From the NCBI RefSeq assembly GCF_019024325.1, contig NZ_JAFNJS010000007.1:124001-188000 (forward strand): 64,000 nucleotides of DNA, given 5' to 3'. The stretch is from Falsiroseomonas tokyonensis. GTDB taxonomy: Bacteria > Pseudomonadota > Alphaproteobacteria > Acetobacterales > Acetobacteraceae. Below are positions 17,567 through 25,935 of this stretch, piece by piece; the first letter of the stretch is position 1, and every line of letters starts with the position of its first letter. The position numbers and the translations under genes are program-made. The notes beneath the pieces were generated by a model that saw only the letters and a program-made list of their open reading frames with translations, made no database searches and was not told the DNA's origin.

Positions 17567-18501
17567 CGGGCGGCGGCTCCAGCCTGGCGGGCTGCGAGGA
17601 TCTGCGCCACGCCCTGCTCCACGCTCAGCTTCGGCGTCCAGCCGGTCTTCGCGAGGAAGCGGCTGGAATCCAGGCTCTTGTAGCCGGCCCCCTGGAAGGA
17701 GCCGGGCGGGCTGACGATGCGGGCGTCCCAGCGCAGCGCGGCCAGGATCGCGCGGGCGCAGTCGCCGATCTCGACGGGGGCGTTCGGCGTCACGTTCAGC
17801 ACGCAGTCGGTGAAGGCGTCGTCGGCAGCGATGATGGCGTCGATCTGGTCATGCACGTGCAGAAGGTCGCGCACCGTGCGGGGGTTCCCCCAGACCTCAA
17901 ATTCCGTCGCGCCGGAGGCCTGGGTGCGGATCGCGCGGTCGATCATCGCGGCCATGAAATGCGCGCGCGTATCCTCGGTATGCGCATGCGGGCCATAGAC
18001 CGTGGCCAGCACGCAGTGCAGCCAGCGCATGTCGTACTGCTTGCCGAAGACCTCGCAGCCGGTGGCGAGCAGTTCCTTGGCCAGCGCATAGCCCTGCACG
18101 GAAGGATGCGGCCGGCCGATGCCGAATTCCGCCTCCGGCGTCGGATGGTCGGCCTCCGCATAGGTGCAGGAGGAGCCGAGCGAGACGAGCTTGGCCTGCG
18201 GCTGATGCGACCGCCAGGCATCCAGCACGTTCAGGTGGATGCGCGCATTGTCGCGTAGCAATTCCCCCTGCATCGCGTATTGGATCTGCCCGGTGCGCTG
18301 CTTCGTCACCGCATGGAAGATCCGGCCGGCCTTGGGCGCGTCGCGGAAAGCGCGATCAACGACGGCGAAATCCGTCAGGTCTCCCGCGGCGCGGCCGATG
18401 GCATGCACCAGCCAGCCCTCGGCCTGCCATCGCTCCACCAGGTTGCGCCCCAGAAAGCCATCGGCACCGAGGATGATGGTGGCGCTATCGGCGTAGGGCA
18501 T
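17563..18501 (-). CDS. SDR sugar-nucleotide reductase/epimerase (GDP-fucose synthase-like)
   Basis: A 312-residue extended short-chain dehydrogenase. The NAD(P) loop is GADGFLGRN (residues 12-20), the catalytic serine region is LGSSCTYAEADHP, and the Tyr-Lys pair is in YALAKELL. The layout and the SSCTY/NPRTVRDLLHVHD segments recall GDP-L-fucose synthase (WcaG). In a GDP-heptose operon it may be a 3,5-epimerase/4-reductase acting on a GDP-6-deoxy-heptose intermediate, but that is inference. I start at ATG 18501; it overlaps the end of the upstream SDR gene by 17 bases. Confidence 0.75.
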   Translation of the reverse strand: MPYADSATIILGADGFLGRNLVERWQAEGWLVHAIGRAAGDLTDFAVVDRAFRDAPKAGRIFHAVTKQRTGQIQYAMQGELLRDNARIHLNVLDAWRSHQPQAKLVSLGSSCTYAEADHPTPEAEFGIGRPHPSVQGYALAKELLATGCEVFGKQYDMRWLHCVLATVYGPHAHTEDTRAHFMAAMIDRAIRTQASGATEFEVWGNPRTVRDLLHVHDQIDAIIAADDAFTDCVLNVTPNAPVEIGDCARAILAALRWDARIVSPPGSFQGAGYKSLDSSRFLAKTGWTPKLSVEQGVAQILAARQAGAAAR

Positions 18502-19498
18502 CGCGATACCAGGCAAGTGTTGCGGCCATGCCGTCATCCAGGCTGCGGAAGGGGGCGAGGCCCGGCAGAAGCTGGCGCAGCTTCGCCGCCGTGGCGCGGC
18601 GCACCTTCACGCCGCGATTGCCGGCGGCCGGCGGCGAGGTGAGCTTGATGGGGCGCTGCCGGCCGGCGGCGCGCATGGCGCATTCGGCGAGCTCCCGCAC
18701 GGTGCGGGTCTCGCCATAAGCCAGGTTCGCCACATCCGTCACACCGCGCAGCTTCAGCGATTCCACGAAGGCCGCGGCCGCGTCGCCCGCATAGATGAAA
18801 TCGCGCTCCGCATCCGGGTCGCCGCGCACTTCGAATTCCGGCGCATCCCCGGCGGCGCGGATGACGAAGGCGGTGGCGACATGGGCCTCGGCCTCGTCCA
18901 GCGTGTCGTGCGGGCCGTAGGGGTTGGTCAGGCGGAAGCTGATCGTGTGGATGCCGGCGCGGCGGCGCCAGAGTTCCCCGGTGATTTCGCCCCAGCGCTT
19001 CGACCAGGCATAGGCGGCCTCCCCGTCATGCGGCCAGTCGTTCAGGTCGAGCGGCAGGGCATCGTCCTGCACCGCCCAGCTGGCCGGATAGACGGCGGAG
19101 GAGGAGGCGGCGCGGATTTCGGTGATGCCGCGGGCGAGCGCGAAGCGATAGACCGCCTCCGTCATGGCAAGGTTCGCGGACAGGATCTCGGCCTGCTGCT
19201 TGCCGAAGATGGAGGCGAAGTAGCGGAAGGCGGCGACATGGATGATGGCGGTGCCGGCCGGCAGCGCGGGCAGCCCATCCACCGCAATGGCTGCGACGGT
19301 CTGCGTGCAGCCCGGCACCGGCGTGCCGGAGGCAGTGACGCCGATCAGCATCGGCACCTTCCCGACCAGCGCCTCCACCACATTGCGCCCGATGAAGCCG
19401 CTGGCGCCCCAGACGAGAACCGCGGGCGGCAGGCCTTCGCCCTGCGGCCGATTCAGACCTTCGCGCCCTGCGGCGCTACGGTCATCGGACGCAATCAC
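18485..19498 (-). CDS. NAD-dependent epimerase/dehydratase (extended SDR)
   Basis: A 337-residue extended SDR with the loop VWGASGFIGRN, catalytic ASSSAVYPAS and YAWSKRWGE (Tyr-x-x-x-Lys), and the NPYGPHD segment common in UDP/GDP-sugar epimerases. The GTG start at 19498 overlaps the upstream methyltransferase stop as GTGA, showing tight translational coupling. About 25 residues precede the nucleotide loop, longer than usual, so a later start is possible. The substrate is unknown; it is probably a GDP- or NDP-activated sugar for the surface glycan. Confidence 0.75.
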   Translation of the reverse strand: MIASDDRSAAGREGLNRPQGEGLPPAVLVWGASGFIGRNVVEALVGKVPMLIGVTASGTPVPGCTQTVAAIAVDGLPALPAGTAIIHVAAFRYFASIFGKQQAEILSANLAMTEAVYRFALARGITEIRAASSSAVYPASWAVQDDALPLDLNDWPHDGEAAYAWSKRWGEITGELWRRRAGIHTISFRLTNPYGPHDTLDEAEAHVATAFVIRAAGDAPEFEVRGDPDAERDFIYAGDAAAAFVESLKLRGVTDVANLAYGETRTVRELAECAMRAAGRQRPIKLTSPPAAGNRGVKVRRATAAKLRQLLPGLAPFRSLDDGMAATLAWYRDALRR

Positions 19499-20772
19499 GC
19501 CGACTCCTTCCCGTAGGCATGCACCTTCGGGATCGGCACGATCAGCTCGCCACCGCCGGCCAGATAGGCCTTCTCCTTCACCAGGAACTCATTGATGAAA
19601 TTCCAGGCGAGGACGAGATAGGCGTCCGGCCGCGCGCCTTCCTCCGCCTCGATCGGAATGCGCACGCCGGGGATGGCGAGGCCGACCTTCATCGGGTTCT
19701 TCTCGACCGCCTTCTGCACCAGCTCCGGCCCGATGCCGAAGCTGTTGAGCAGCGTGGCGCCCTTGGCCGGCGCGCCATAGGCCCAGACCGATTTGCCCGA
19801 ATCCTTGTAGCCCTGGAGCAGCGCGACGAGGCGGGTGCGCAGGTCCAGCACATTGTCGGCGAAGCGGCGATAGGTCTCGATCTCACCGAAGCCCTTGCGG
19901 GTTTCCTCGGCCTGCATGCTGCGGACGCTGTCCTGCACAGGGCGCACGCCCTTGCGGGCCACATGCGCCTCGATGCTACCGCCATGGATATCCACCAGAT
20001 CGGCGGAGAACACCTCCAGCCCGTGCTGCTCCAGCAGGGCGGAAAGCGACTTCAGCGTGTAGTAGCAGAGATGCTCGTGATAGACCTGATCGAAGGCGGT
20101 GTTCTCCACCATGCCGCCGAGGTAGATCGCCTGCACCACGAAGACGCCGTCATCGGCCAGCAGGCTGGCGATGCCTTCGACGACGCTATGCAGCTCCTCC
20201 AGGTGGAAGAAGACGCCGGCGGCGGTAATCACCTTCGCCGGGCCGTATTCCTTTCGGATATCGGCGCAGCATTCGGCGTTGAAGAAGCGGTGCCAGGTCG
20301 GCACGCCTGCCTCCTGCGCCAGCTTCGCGACATTGCCCGCCGCTTCCACGCCCAGCACGCGGGCGCCGCTGAAGGCCCATTGCTTCAGCCAGGTGCCGTC
20401 ATTGCTGCCGATATCGACGACCAGGTCGCCGGGCTTCACATCATAGGCGGCGGCGATGCGCTGGCTGGTGGCCAGGAAATGCGCCGGCAGCGTCTTGGTG
20501 GTGCCGGAGACATAGGGATAGTCGGTGAACATCGATTCCTTCGGAATCGTATGGTCGATCTGCACCATGGTGCAGTCGCGGCAGAAGCCGACGCGCAGCG
20601 GGTAGTGCGGCTCCACGCCGGGCGCGAGGTCCGGCCGCACCAGGCGGTTGCAATGCGGCTGGTCGCCGAGGTCGATCACCAGCTCCACCCGATGCCCACC
20701 GCAGCAGCGGCAGGACATGTCCAGCATCACGCCGGGCGGCGGCACCACCATGCGGGATGTCGCCTCAGACAT
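19495..20772 (-). CDS. Sugar C-methyltransferase (zinc-binding, NovU/TylCIII type)
   Basis: A 425-residue SAM-dependent methyltransferase with the three-part build of deoxysugar C-methyltransferases. An N-terminal zinc domain has Cys21, Cys24, Cys64 and Cys67 (CRCC and CRDC). A central SAM domain contains VVDIGSNDGTWL. A C-terminal Methyltransf_14 domain includes VWAYGAPAKGATLLN. Family members methylate C-3 or C-5 of NDP-4-keto sugars, which suggests the locus makes a branched keto-sugar intermediate. It sits between SDR genes and overlaps both neighbours. Confidence 0.85.
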   Translation of the reverse strand: MSEATSRMVVPPPGVMLDMSCRCCGGHRVELVIDLGDQPHCNRLVRPDLAPGVEPHYPLRVGFCRDCTMVQIDHTIPKESMFTDYPYVSGTTKTLPAHFLATSQRIAAAYDVKPGDLVVDIGSNDGTWLKQWAFSGARVLGVEAAGNVAKLAQEAGVPTWHRFFNAECCADIRKEYGPAKVITAAGVFFHLEELHSVVEGIASLLADDGVFVVQAIYLGGMVENTAFDQVYHEHLCYYTLKSLSALLEQHGLEVFSADLVDIHGGSIEAHVARKGVRPVQDSVRSMQAEETRKGFGEIETYRRFADNVLDLRTRLVALLQGYKDSGKSVWAYGAPAKGATLLNSFGIGPELVQKAVEKNPMKVGLAIPGVRIPIEAEEGARPDAYLVLAWNFINEFLVKEKAYLAGGGELIVPIPKVHAYGKESA

Positions 20773-21697
20773 TGGCGAAGCGCCCGTTGCGCAGCATGCG
20801 GTAGCCCTTGATCAGCTCCTGGATGCCGGCATCCAACCCGTGATCGGGCATCCAGCCGGTGGCTTCCAGCTTGTCGTTGGAGACGATGTAGTCGCGCTTG
20901 TCCGGATCCTCGCCCACCGGCGCCTCCAGCCAAACGAAGCCGGGCACATGCTTGGCGATGCGGTCGCAGAGCTGCGCCTTGGAGAGGTTGGCCTCCGACA
21001 GGCCCACATTATAGGCCTGCTGGCGCATGGCATCGACATGGTCGATGCCGTGCAGGAAGGCCTTCACCACGTCGCGGATATGGATGTAGTTGCGGCGGAA
21101 ATGCGCCTCGAACAGCACCACGGCGCGGTCGTTCACCGCGCGCCAGGTGAAGTCGTTCACCAGCAGGTCGAGCCGCATGCGCGGCGCCATGCCGAAGACG
21201 GTGGCCAGGCGGAAGGACAGCGAATTGGGATGCGACAGCACCGCATCCTCCGCATCCACCTTGGTGCGGCCATAGAGGCTGACGGGGCGCAGCGGCGTTT
21301 CCTCGGTGCAGAAGGCATTGCCCTCACCCACGCCGTAGCCGGAATTGGTGGTGGGATAGGCGATCAGCTGCTGCTTGCCGGCGCGCTTCACCAGGTCCAC
21401 CACCGCATCGCGATTCAAGGAGGTGGCGCCGATCTGGTCCCGCGCGCAGAGCGGCGCGCCGACCAGCGCTGCCAGCGGCAGCACGATATCGGCCTCCTTC
21501 AGCAGGGGCTCGACCACCCGCATGTCGCGGCAATCGCCGCGCACCGGGTTGAAATTCGGATCGGCGCAGGAATGGGCCAGGAAAGGTTCCCCTGCTGTGA
21601 AAGTATCCAACACGGTTACCTGCCAGCCACGGCCCAGAAGCGCCGGAACCAGCATGGAGCCGATGTAGCCGGCGCCGCCGGTGACAAGCACGCGCAT
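20765..21697 (-). CDS. NAD-dependent epimerase/dehydratase (extended SDR)
   Basis: A 310-residue extended SDR: MRVLVTGGAGYIGSML nucleotide loop at the very start, catalytic YGRTK (Tyr-x-x-x-Lys), and an NSGYGVGEG stretch in the serine position. I start at ATG 21697, where the conserved Rossmann strand begins; ATG 21718 is possible. It overlaps the C-methyltransferase by eight bases. Together they could form and methylate a 4-keto sugar. The 82 bp upstream (21698-21779) shows no gene and may carry a promoter for the six-gene run toward 13.4 kb. Confidence 0.75.
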   Translation of the reverse strand: MRVLVTGGAGYIGSMLVPALLGRGWQVTVLDTFTAGEPFLAHSCADPNFNPVRGDCRDMRVVEPLLKEADIVLPLAALVGAPLCARDQIGATSLNRDAVVDLVKRAGKQQLIAYPTTNSGYGVGEGNAFCTEETPLRPVSLYGRTKVDAEDAVLSHPNSLSFRLATVFGMAPRMRLDLLVNDFTWRAVNDRAVVLFEAHFRRNYIHIRDVVKAFLHGIDHVDAMRQQAYNVGLSEANLSKAQLCDRIAKHVPGFVWLEAPVGEDPDKRDYIVSNDKLEATGWMPDHGLDAGIQELIKGYRMLRNGRFANV

Positions 21698-21779
21698 ATA
21701 TTTTCTTTCCCTGGCCATCAAGAAGTCCCGGCGCGTATAGGAGTTGCCGTCCGACCGGGCAACCTCGGGTGGCACCCGA

Positions 21780-23036
21780 TCATGGCGATGGCGTGGCGCC
21801 ATTCACCCGCCCGAGCAGGGCCTGCAGCAGGGAATCCGCATTGTGCCGGGCGCGCCAGGCGGGCGCGCCCTGCTGCGCCGCCCGGGTCAGCCCCGGCAGA
21901 CGGTCCAGCGCCGCCGCCAGCGCCCTGCCGGCGGGCGTGCCGGCCGGGATGGCCACCGCCCGGTCCGGCCCGGCGGCCTGCTCCATCCAGCAGCCCGCCG
22001 GCACCACCGCCGGCAGGCCCAGCGCCAGGGCTTCCGCCAGGATGCCACTGCTGCGCGCGCCATAGGTCGGGCCGTCATAGGGCAGCAGCAGCAGGTCGGC
22101 TTCGGCCAGCAGTGCCGCATAATCCGCCGGATCCAGCGCCTGCTCGATCAAAGTCACATCCGCGCGGGCGCGCAGCGCGCGGTGGGCCCGCTGCACCAGC
22201 GGGTCGGCCTCGGACCCCACCGGGCCGGACTGCACGGTGAAGCGGGCACGGCCGGCGACGGCGGCGATGGCCTGCGGCAGGGCGGCATAGCCCTTCTCCG
22301 CCCTCGCCCCGCCGGCGAAGACCACATGCGGCGGCTGGCCGATCGGCCGCGGCGCCAGCGGCGGCACCTCCACCGGCAGCGGCACCGGCCGCACCGGAAG
22401 GCCGGACAGGGCGGCGAATTGCGCGGCCAGCGGCTCGGTATCGGCGAAGAGGTGCAGCGCCGGGCCGAAGCGTGCCTCCAGCCGGCGCAGCAGCCCGGGC
22501 AGGGGCTCCGGCGCCGGGTCATCCGCCTCCATCTCCGCCGGCATCCGGCGCAGCACCACCAGGAGTTGCATGGACGGGAAGCCCGGCGCCATAGCCACCC
22601 CGTGCAGATTGGCGCCGGAGACGCTGTGCAGCAGCAGCCGGTCGTCCGGCGCCGGGTCCAGAGCCGCCAGGGCCCGCGCCAGCTCCGCCCCCAGCGGATC
22701 CACCGCATCGCCCCGGCGCAGCCGCCGCCGCAGTTCACGCAGGGGCGGCGCCACCAGCCCGGCCAGCGGCGCCGGCAGGCGCGCCGCCAGGCCGAAGGCC
22801 AGTCGCCGCGCCAGGCCGCCACCGCCGGCGGTCTGGTAGCTGGCGCCGAGCACCGCCTGCACCGGAATGCGCCCGCCCTGTAGCCTGCCGGTGAAGCCGC
22901 GCCCGGCCAGCACCAGCGGCTGCAGCCCGGCGCGCTGCGCCGCCTCCGCCACCGCCTGGCTGTAGGACAGATGATGCCCGAGCGGCCCGTTCAGGCCGGG
23001 ATCGGCGATGACGAAGCGCCCGGCCGGCGCCGTCAC
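21780..23036 (-). CDS. Glycosyltransferase, GT-B fold
   Basis: A 418-residue transferase. The opening FVIADPGLNGPLGHHLSYSQAVAEAA and the C-terminal GARSSGILAEALALG segment match the first half of the double transferase at 10890-13412, so the two are paralogues. The GTG start overlaps the stop of the HddC-GmhB gene (GTGA). With that neighbour it is tempting to see it as a heptosyltransferase using the GDP-heptose made alongside, but the donor cannot be read from the sequence. Confidence 0.75.
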   Translation of the reverse strand: MTAPAGRFVIADPGLNGPLGHHLSYSQAVAEAAQRAGLQPLVLAGRGFTGRLQGGRIPVQAVLGASYQTAGGGGLARRLAFGLAARLPAPLAGLVAPPLRELRRRLRRGDAVDPLGAELARALAALDPAPDDRLLLHSVSGANLHGVAMAPGFPSMQLLVVLRRMPAEMEADDPAPEPLPGLLRRLEARFGPALHLFADTEPLAAQFAALSGLPVRPVPLPVEVPPLAPRPIGQPPHVVFAGGARAEKGYAALPQAIAAVAGRARFTVQSGPVGSEADPLVQRAHRALRARADVTLIEQALDPADYAALLAEADLLLLPYDGPTYGARSSGILAEALALGLPAVVPAGCWMEQAAGPDRAVAIPAGTPAGRALAAALDRLPGLTRAAQQGAPAWRARHNADSLLQALLGRVNGATPSP

Positions 23037-24238
23037 GCGCGCAGCAGCCGCGCCACGAAGGCGTCCAGGTCGCCACCCTGGAAGAGATGCCCCGGCACGC
23101 CGCAGGCGGCGGCCGCGGCGATGTCGCTGTCCTTGTCGCCGATCAGGAAGGAGCCTTCCACGCGGATCGGCCAGGCGGCCAGTAGATCCTCAATCATGCC
23201 CGGCTTCGGCTTGCGCCGGCGGCAATCCAGCCGATAGGCCGGGAGCGGCGCCTCCGGATGGTTCGGGCTGTATTCGAAGGCATCGACATGCGCGCCGGCG
23301 CCGGCCAGCACGCCGGCCATCCAGCGATGCATGACGCCGACCTGGGATTCGGGGAACTTGCCCTTGGCGACGCCGGCCTGGTTGGTGACCACGAAGACGA
23401 AGTGCCCGGCATCGTTCAGCCGCTTCACCGCGGCCGCCGCACCCGGCATCCAGCGCACCTGGGCGGGGTCATGCGGCCAGCCGGTATCCTCGATCAGCAC
23501 GCCGTCGCGGTCCAAGAAGACGGCGCGGCGGCGCGCCATGGCCGGGATCACGGTCTGCGCCGCGGCCAGGTCCTCGGGGATGCCGATATCGATGAAATCG
23601 CCGTCATAGAGCCCGCCGCGCAGCAGCCCGGCCTCCGCCAGCTTCGGAAAGACCTCCGATTCCAGGGAGACCGCACCCGGCCCGATATGGTCCAGGATCG
23701 CGCGGCGCAGCCAGTAGATGCCGCCATTGATCGGCCCGGTCCGCCCCGGATCGCGCGCCGCGAAGCCCGTGATGCGGCCATCCGCCGTGACCTGCACCGT
23801 GCCGTAGCGGGCACCGGGCGCGGTGCGGCGCAGCGCCAGAGTGGCCAGGGCGTCGCCGGCCTGCAAAGGAAGGTCCAGCAGGTTCACGTCGAAACGCGTA
23901 TCGCCGTTCAGCAGCAGGAATTCCGGCTCCAGCCGGTCCGCGAAAAGCCGCAGCCCGCCGCCGGTGCCGAGCGGCTCGGGCTCGATCACCACCTCGATCC
24001 GGCTGCCGCGCACCTGCGTGCCATCGTAGCGATCGGCGATGGTCCGGCCGAGATAGCCGGCCAGAAGGGTGATGCGGGGGATGCCGAAGCGGGCCACTTC
24101 CTCGATCAGCCAGTCCAGGAAGGGGCGGCCCGCAACCTCGACCATCGGCTTCGGGATGGCATTCGTCAGCGCGCCCAGCCGCGTGCCACGGCCACCGACC
24201 AGGATGGCCGCCTGGGCCGGCACGGCCGGCTCAGCCAT
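23033..24238 (-). CDS. HddC-GmhB fusion: heptose-1-P guanylyltransferase and heptose bisphosphate phosphatase
   Basis: A 401-residue fusion of two enzymes that are usually separate. Residues 1-230 are a nucleotidyltransferase (VGGRGTRLGALTNAIPKPMVEVAGRPFLDWL, LLLNGDTRFDVN) of the HddC/RfbA fold. Residues about 235-401 are a HAD-IIIA phosphatase of the GmhB type (FLDRDGVLIEDTGW, VVTNQAGVAKG, KPKPGM, IGDKDSDIAAA). GmhB removes the C-7 phosphate and HddC then activates heptose 1-phosphate with GTP, so the fusion joins consecutive steps. The gene overlaps gmhA by eight bases. Confidence 0.85.
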   Translation of the reverse strand: MAEPAVPAQAAILVGGRGTRLGALTNAIPKPMVEVAGRPFLDWLIEEVARFGIPRITLLAGYLGRTIADRYDGTQVRGSRIEVVIEPEPLGTGGGLRLFADRLEPEFLLLNGDTRFDVNLLDLPLQAGDALATLALRRTAPGARYGTVQVTADGRITGFAARDPGRTGPINGGIYWLRRAILDHIGPGAVSLESEVFPKLAEAGLLRGGLYDGDFIDIGIPEDLAAAQTVIPAMARRRAVFLDRDGVLIEDTGWPHDPAQVRWMPGAAAAVKRLNDAGHFVFVVTNQAGVAKGKFPESQVGVMHRWMAGVLAGAGAHVDAFEYSPNHPEAPLPAYRLDCRRRKPKPGMIEDLLAAWPIRVEGSFLIGDKDSDIAAAAACGVPGHLFQGGDLDAFVARLLRA

Positions 24239-24803
24239 CTGCCAAGCGGGCTTCCACGGCGGCGCAGTAGCAATGGTAGAAGGCCAGGTGGACCTGCTGG
24301 ATGGCGGGGGTGGAGCGGGAGGGCACCGCCAGCAGATGGTCCGACAGCGCCGCCATCTTGCCGCCGCCCTGGCCGGTCATTCCGATGGTGGTCATGCCGA
24401 GCTTCCGCGCGGCCTCGAAGGCCAGCAGCACATTCTCCGAATTGCCGGAGGTGGAGAGGCCGAGGATGACGCCGCCGGCCTCGCCATAGGCTTCCACCTG
24501 GCGGGAGAAGACGGTGGCGAAGCTGTAGTCGTTCGACCAGGCGGTCAGCACCGCGGGGTTGGAGGAGAGGCAGATCGCCTTCAGCGCGCGGCGTTCGCGC
24601 AGGAAGCGGCCCACCATCTCCCCCACGATATGCTGCGCATCGGCGGCGGATCCGCCATTGCCGCAGACCAGCAGCGGCTTGTTGGCGGAGAGCGCCGCGA
24701 CGGTTGCATCCACCGCCGCCTGCATCACGGAATCCAGCCCCTCGGCGCGGGTGGCGGCCAGCAGGGCCTCGGCCTCGGCCAGCCAGGAATCGAGCGTGAA
24801 CAT
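24231..24803 (-). CDS. gmhA: Sedoheptulose 7-phosphate isomerase
   Basis: A 190-residue SIS-domain protein with the GmhA signature CGNGGSAADAQHIVGE, the loop LSTSGNSENVL and HLAFYHCYCAAVE at the C-terminus. GmhA turns sedoheptulose 7-phosphate into D-glycero-D-manno-heptose 7-phosphate, the first step of nucleotide-heptose synthesis. I start at ATG 24803, where family similarity begins; GAGG directly abuts it, so the ribosome site is poor. It is the first gene of the operon, and the 127 bp upstream separate it from a divergent methyltransferase gene. Confidence 0.9.
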   Translation of the reverse strand: MFTLDSWLAEAEALLAATRAEGLDSVMQAAVDATVAALSANKPLLVCGNGGSAADAQHIVGEMVGRFLRERRALKAICLSSNPAVLTAWSNDYSFATVFSRQVEAYGEAGGVILGLSTSGNSENVLLAFEAARKLGMTTIGMTGQGGGKMAALSDHLLAVPSRSTPAIQQVHLAFYHCYCAAVEARLADG

Positions 24804-24930
24804 CCTCAAGCGGCGCCCCTTTCGACCAGGCGAATTGGCTGCGCCGCTTACACCAGCGGCGCGACTCGGTCGAGCCTGGACGCAGGCTTGCGCGGCGGCT
24901 AGACCAGCCTGAATTCGATTTGGGGTTGAA
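24804..24930. promoter_or_regulatory. Divergent promoter region between gmhA and a methyltransferase gene
   Basis: This 127-bp gap must start transcription in both directions. It has the A/T-richer stretch GAATTCGATTTGGGGTTGAA just before the plus-strand gene. I cannot assign -35 and -10 boxes with confidence, and there is no small gene visible. Confidence 0.35.
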
Positions 24931-25917
24931 ATGCGTGCCAGGCTCCTCGACCTGATCCGCCGGGCAACGGGCACCACCGCCCTGGCCCGCCGCTTCGATG
25001 CGCTGGAAGCCCGGCTGGCCGAGATGGCCGAGACGCTGGCCCGGCCGGCGCCGCCGGCCCCGCCGCCCACGCCGGGCCTGACGGCGGCGGATCGCGACGC
25101 CATCCTGCATCAGGTCAACTACACCAATCACAATTTGTATCTGCACCTGAAGGAAGCCATGCGGGTGCGGGAGCTGGCGAACCGCGACCTTCTGCTGGCG
25201 ATCGACCGGCTGGCGCAGATCCTGCCCCAGGCCCCGATGGTCTTCGAGGCGGCGAAGCCGGTGGCGGTCGATACCGACGACCATCTTTTCCCCTGGGGTG
25301 CCGCGCAGGACAACACCCGCTCCCCGCGCTTCGTCGCGGCCTGCGAGCGGCATTTCCCCGGGCGGGCGCTGACCTTCATGGATCTGGGCTGCTCCGGCGG
25401 CGGCCTGGTGCTGGACTTCATCCTGCGCGGCCACCAGGCCTATGGCGTGGAGGGCAGCGACGCGCCGCAGCGGGCCCAGCGCGCCGAGTGGCGGCTGCTG
25501 CGGCACAACCTGTTCACCGGCGACATCACCTGCCCCTTCGCCCTGCGCCCGGCACCAGGCGCCCCGCCGGTGGCCTGCGACGTGATCTCCGCCTGGGAGG
25601 TGATGGAGCACATTGCCGATGAGGACCTGCCCGGCCTTTTCGCCAATCTGCACACCCACCTGAAGCCGGATGGCCTGTTCATCGGCTCCATCGCGCTGGG
25701 ACCGGACGACAACCCCGTGACCGGCGCGCGCTACCACCGCACCGTGCAGCCGCAGGCCTGGTGGCGGGCGCGCTTCGCGGAGCTCGGCCTGCCCATGCTG
25801 GACCGGCACGACTTCGCCTTCGAGGATTTCTGCCGCGGCACCAACAACGGCCCGATCGACGAGAACTATCGCCAGAATCCCGAAATCGGGTTCCACTTCG
25901 TCGCCCGCCGCTCCTGA
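24931..25917 (+). CDS. SAM-dependent methyltransferase with N-terminal coiled coil
   Basis: A 328-residue protein. The N-terminus (MRARLLDLIRRATGT) is followed by a predicted coiled-coil stretch (about 15-40) and a proline-rich linker. The class I methyltransferase domain (about 145-310) has motif I FMDLGCSGGGLVLDF and the acidic loop VISAWEVMEHIADEDLPGL. It is 18 bp upstream of an FkbM methyltransferase that carries the same kind of N-terminus. It is probably a glycan-modifying methyltransferase; the acceptor is unknown. Confidence 0.75.
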   Translation: MRARLLDLIRRATGTTALARRFDALEARLAEMAETLARPAPPAPPPTPGLTAADRDAILHQVNYTNHNLYLHLKEAMRVRELANRDLLLAIDRLAQILPQAPMVFEAAKPVAVDTDDHLFPWGAAQDNTRSPRFVAACERHFPGRALTFMDLGCSGGGLVLDFILRGHQAYGVEGSDAPQRAQRAEWRLLRHNLFTGDITCPFALRPAPGAPPVACDVISAWEVMEHIADEDLPGLFANLHTHLKPDGLFIGSIALGPDDNPVTGARYHRTVQPQAWWRARFAELGLPMLDRHDFAFEDFCRGTNNGPIDENYRQNPEIGFHFVARRS

Positions 25918-25935
25918 CCCCAGGCAAGGACTGCC

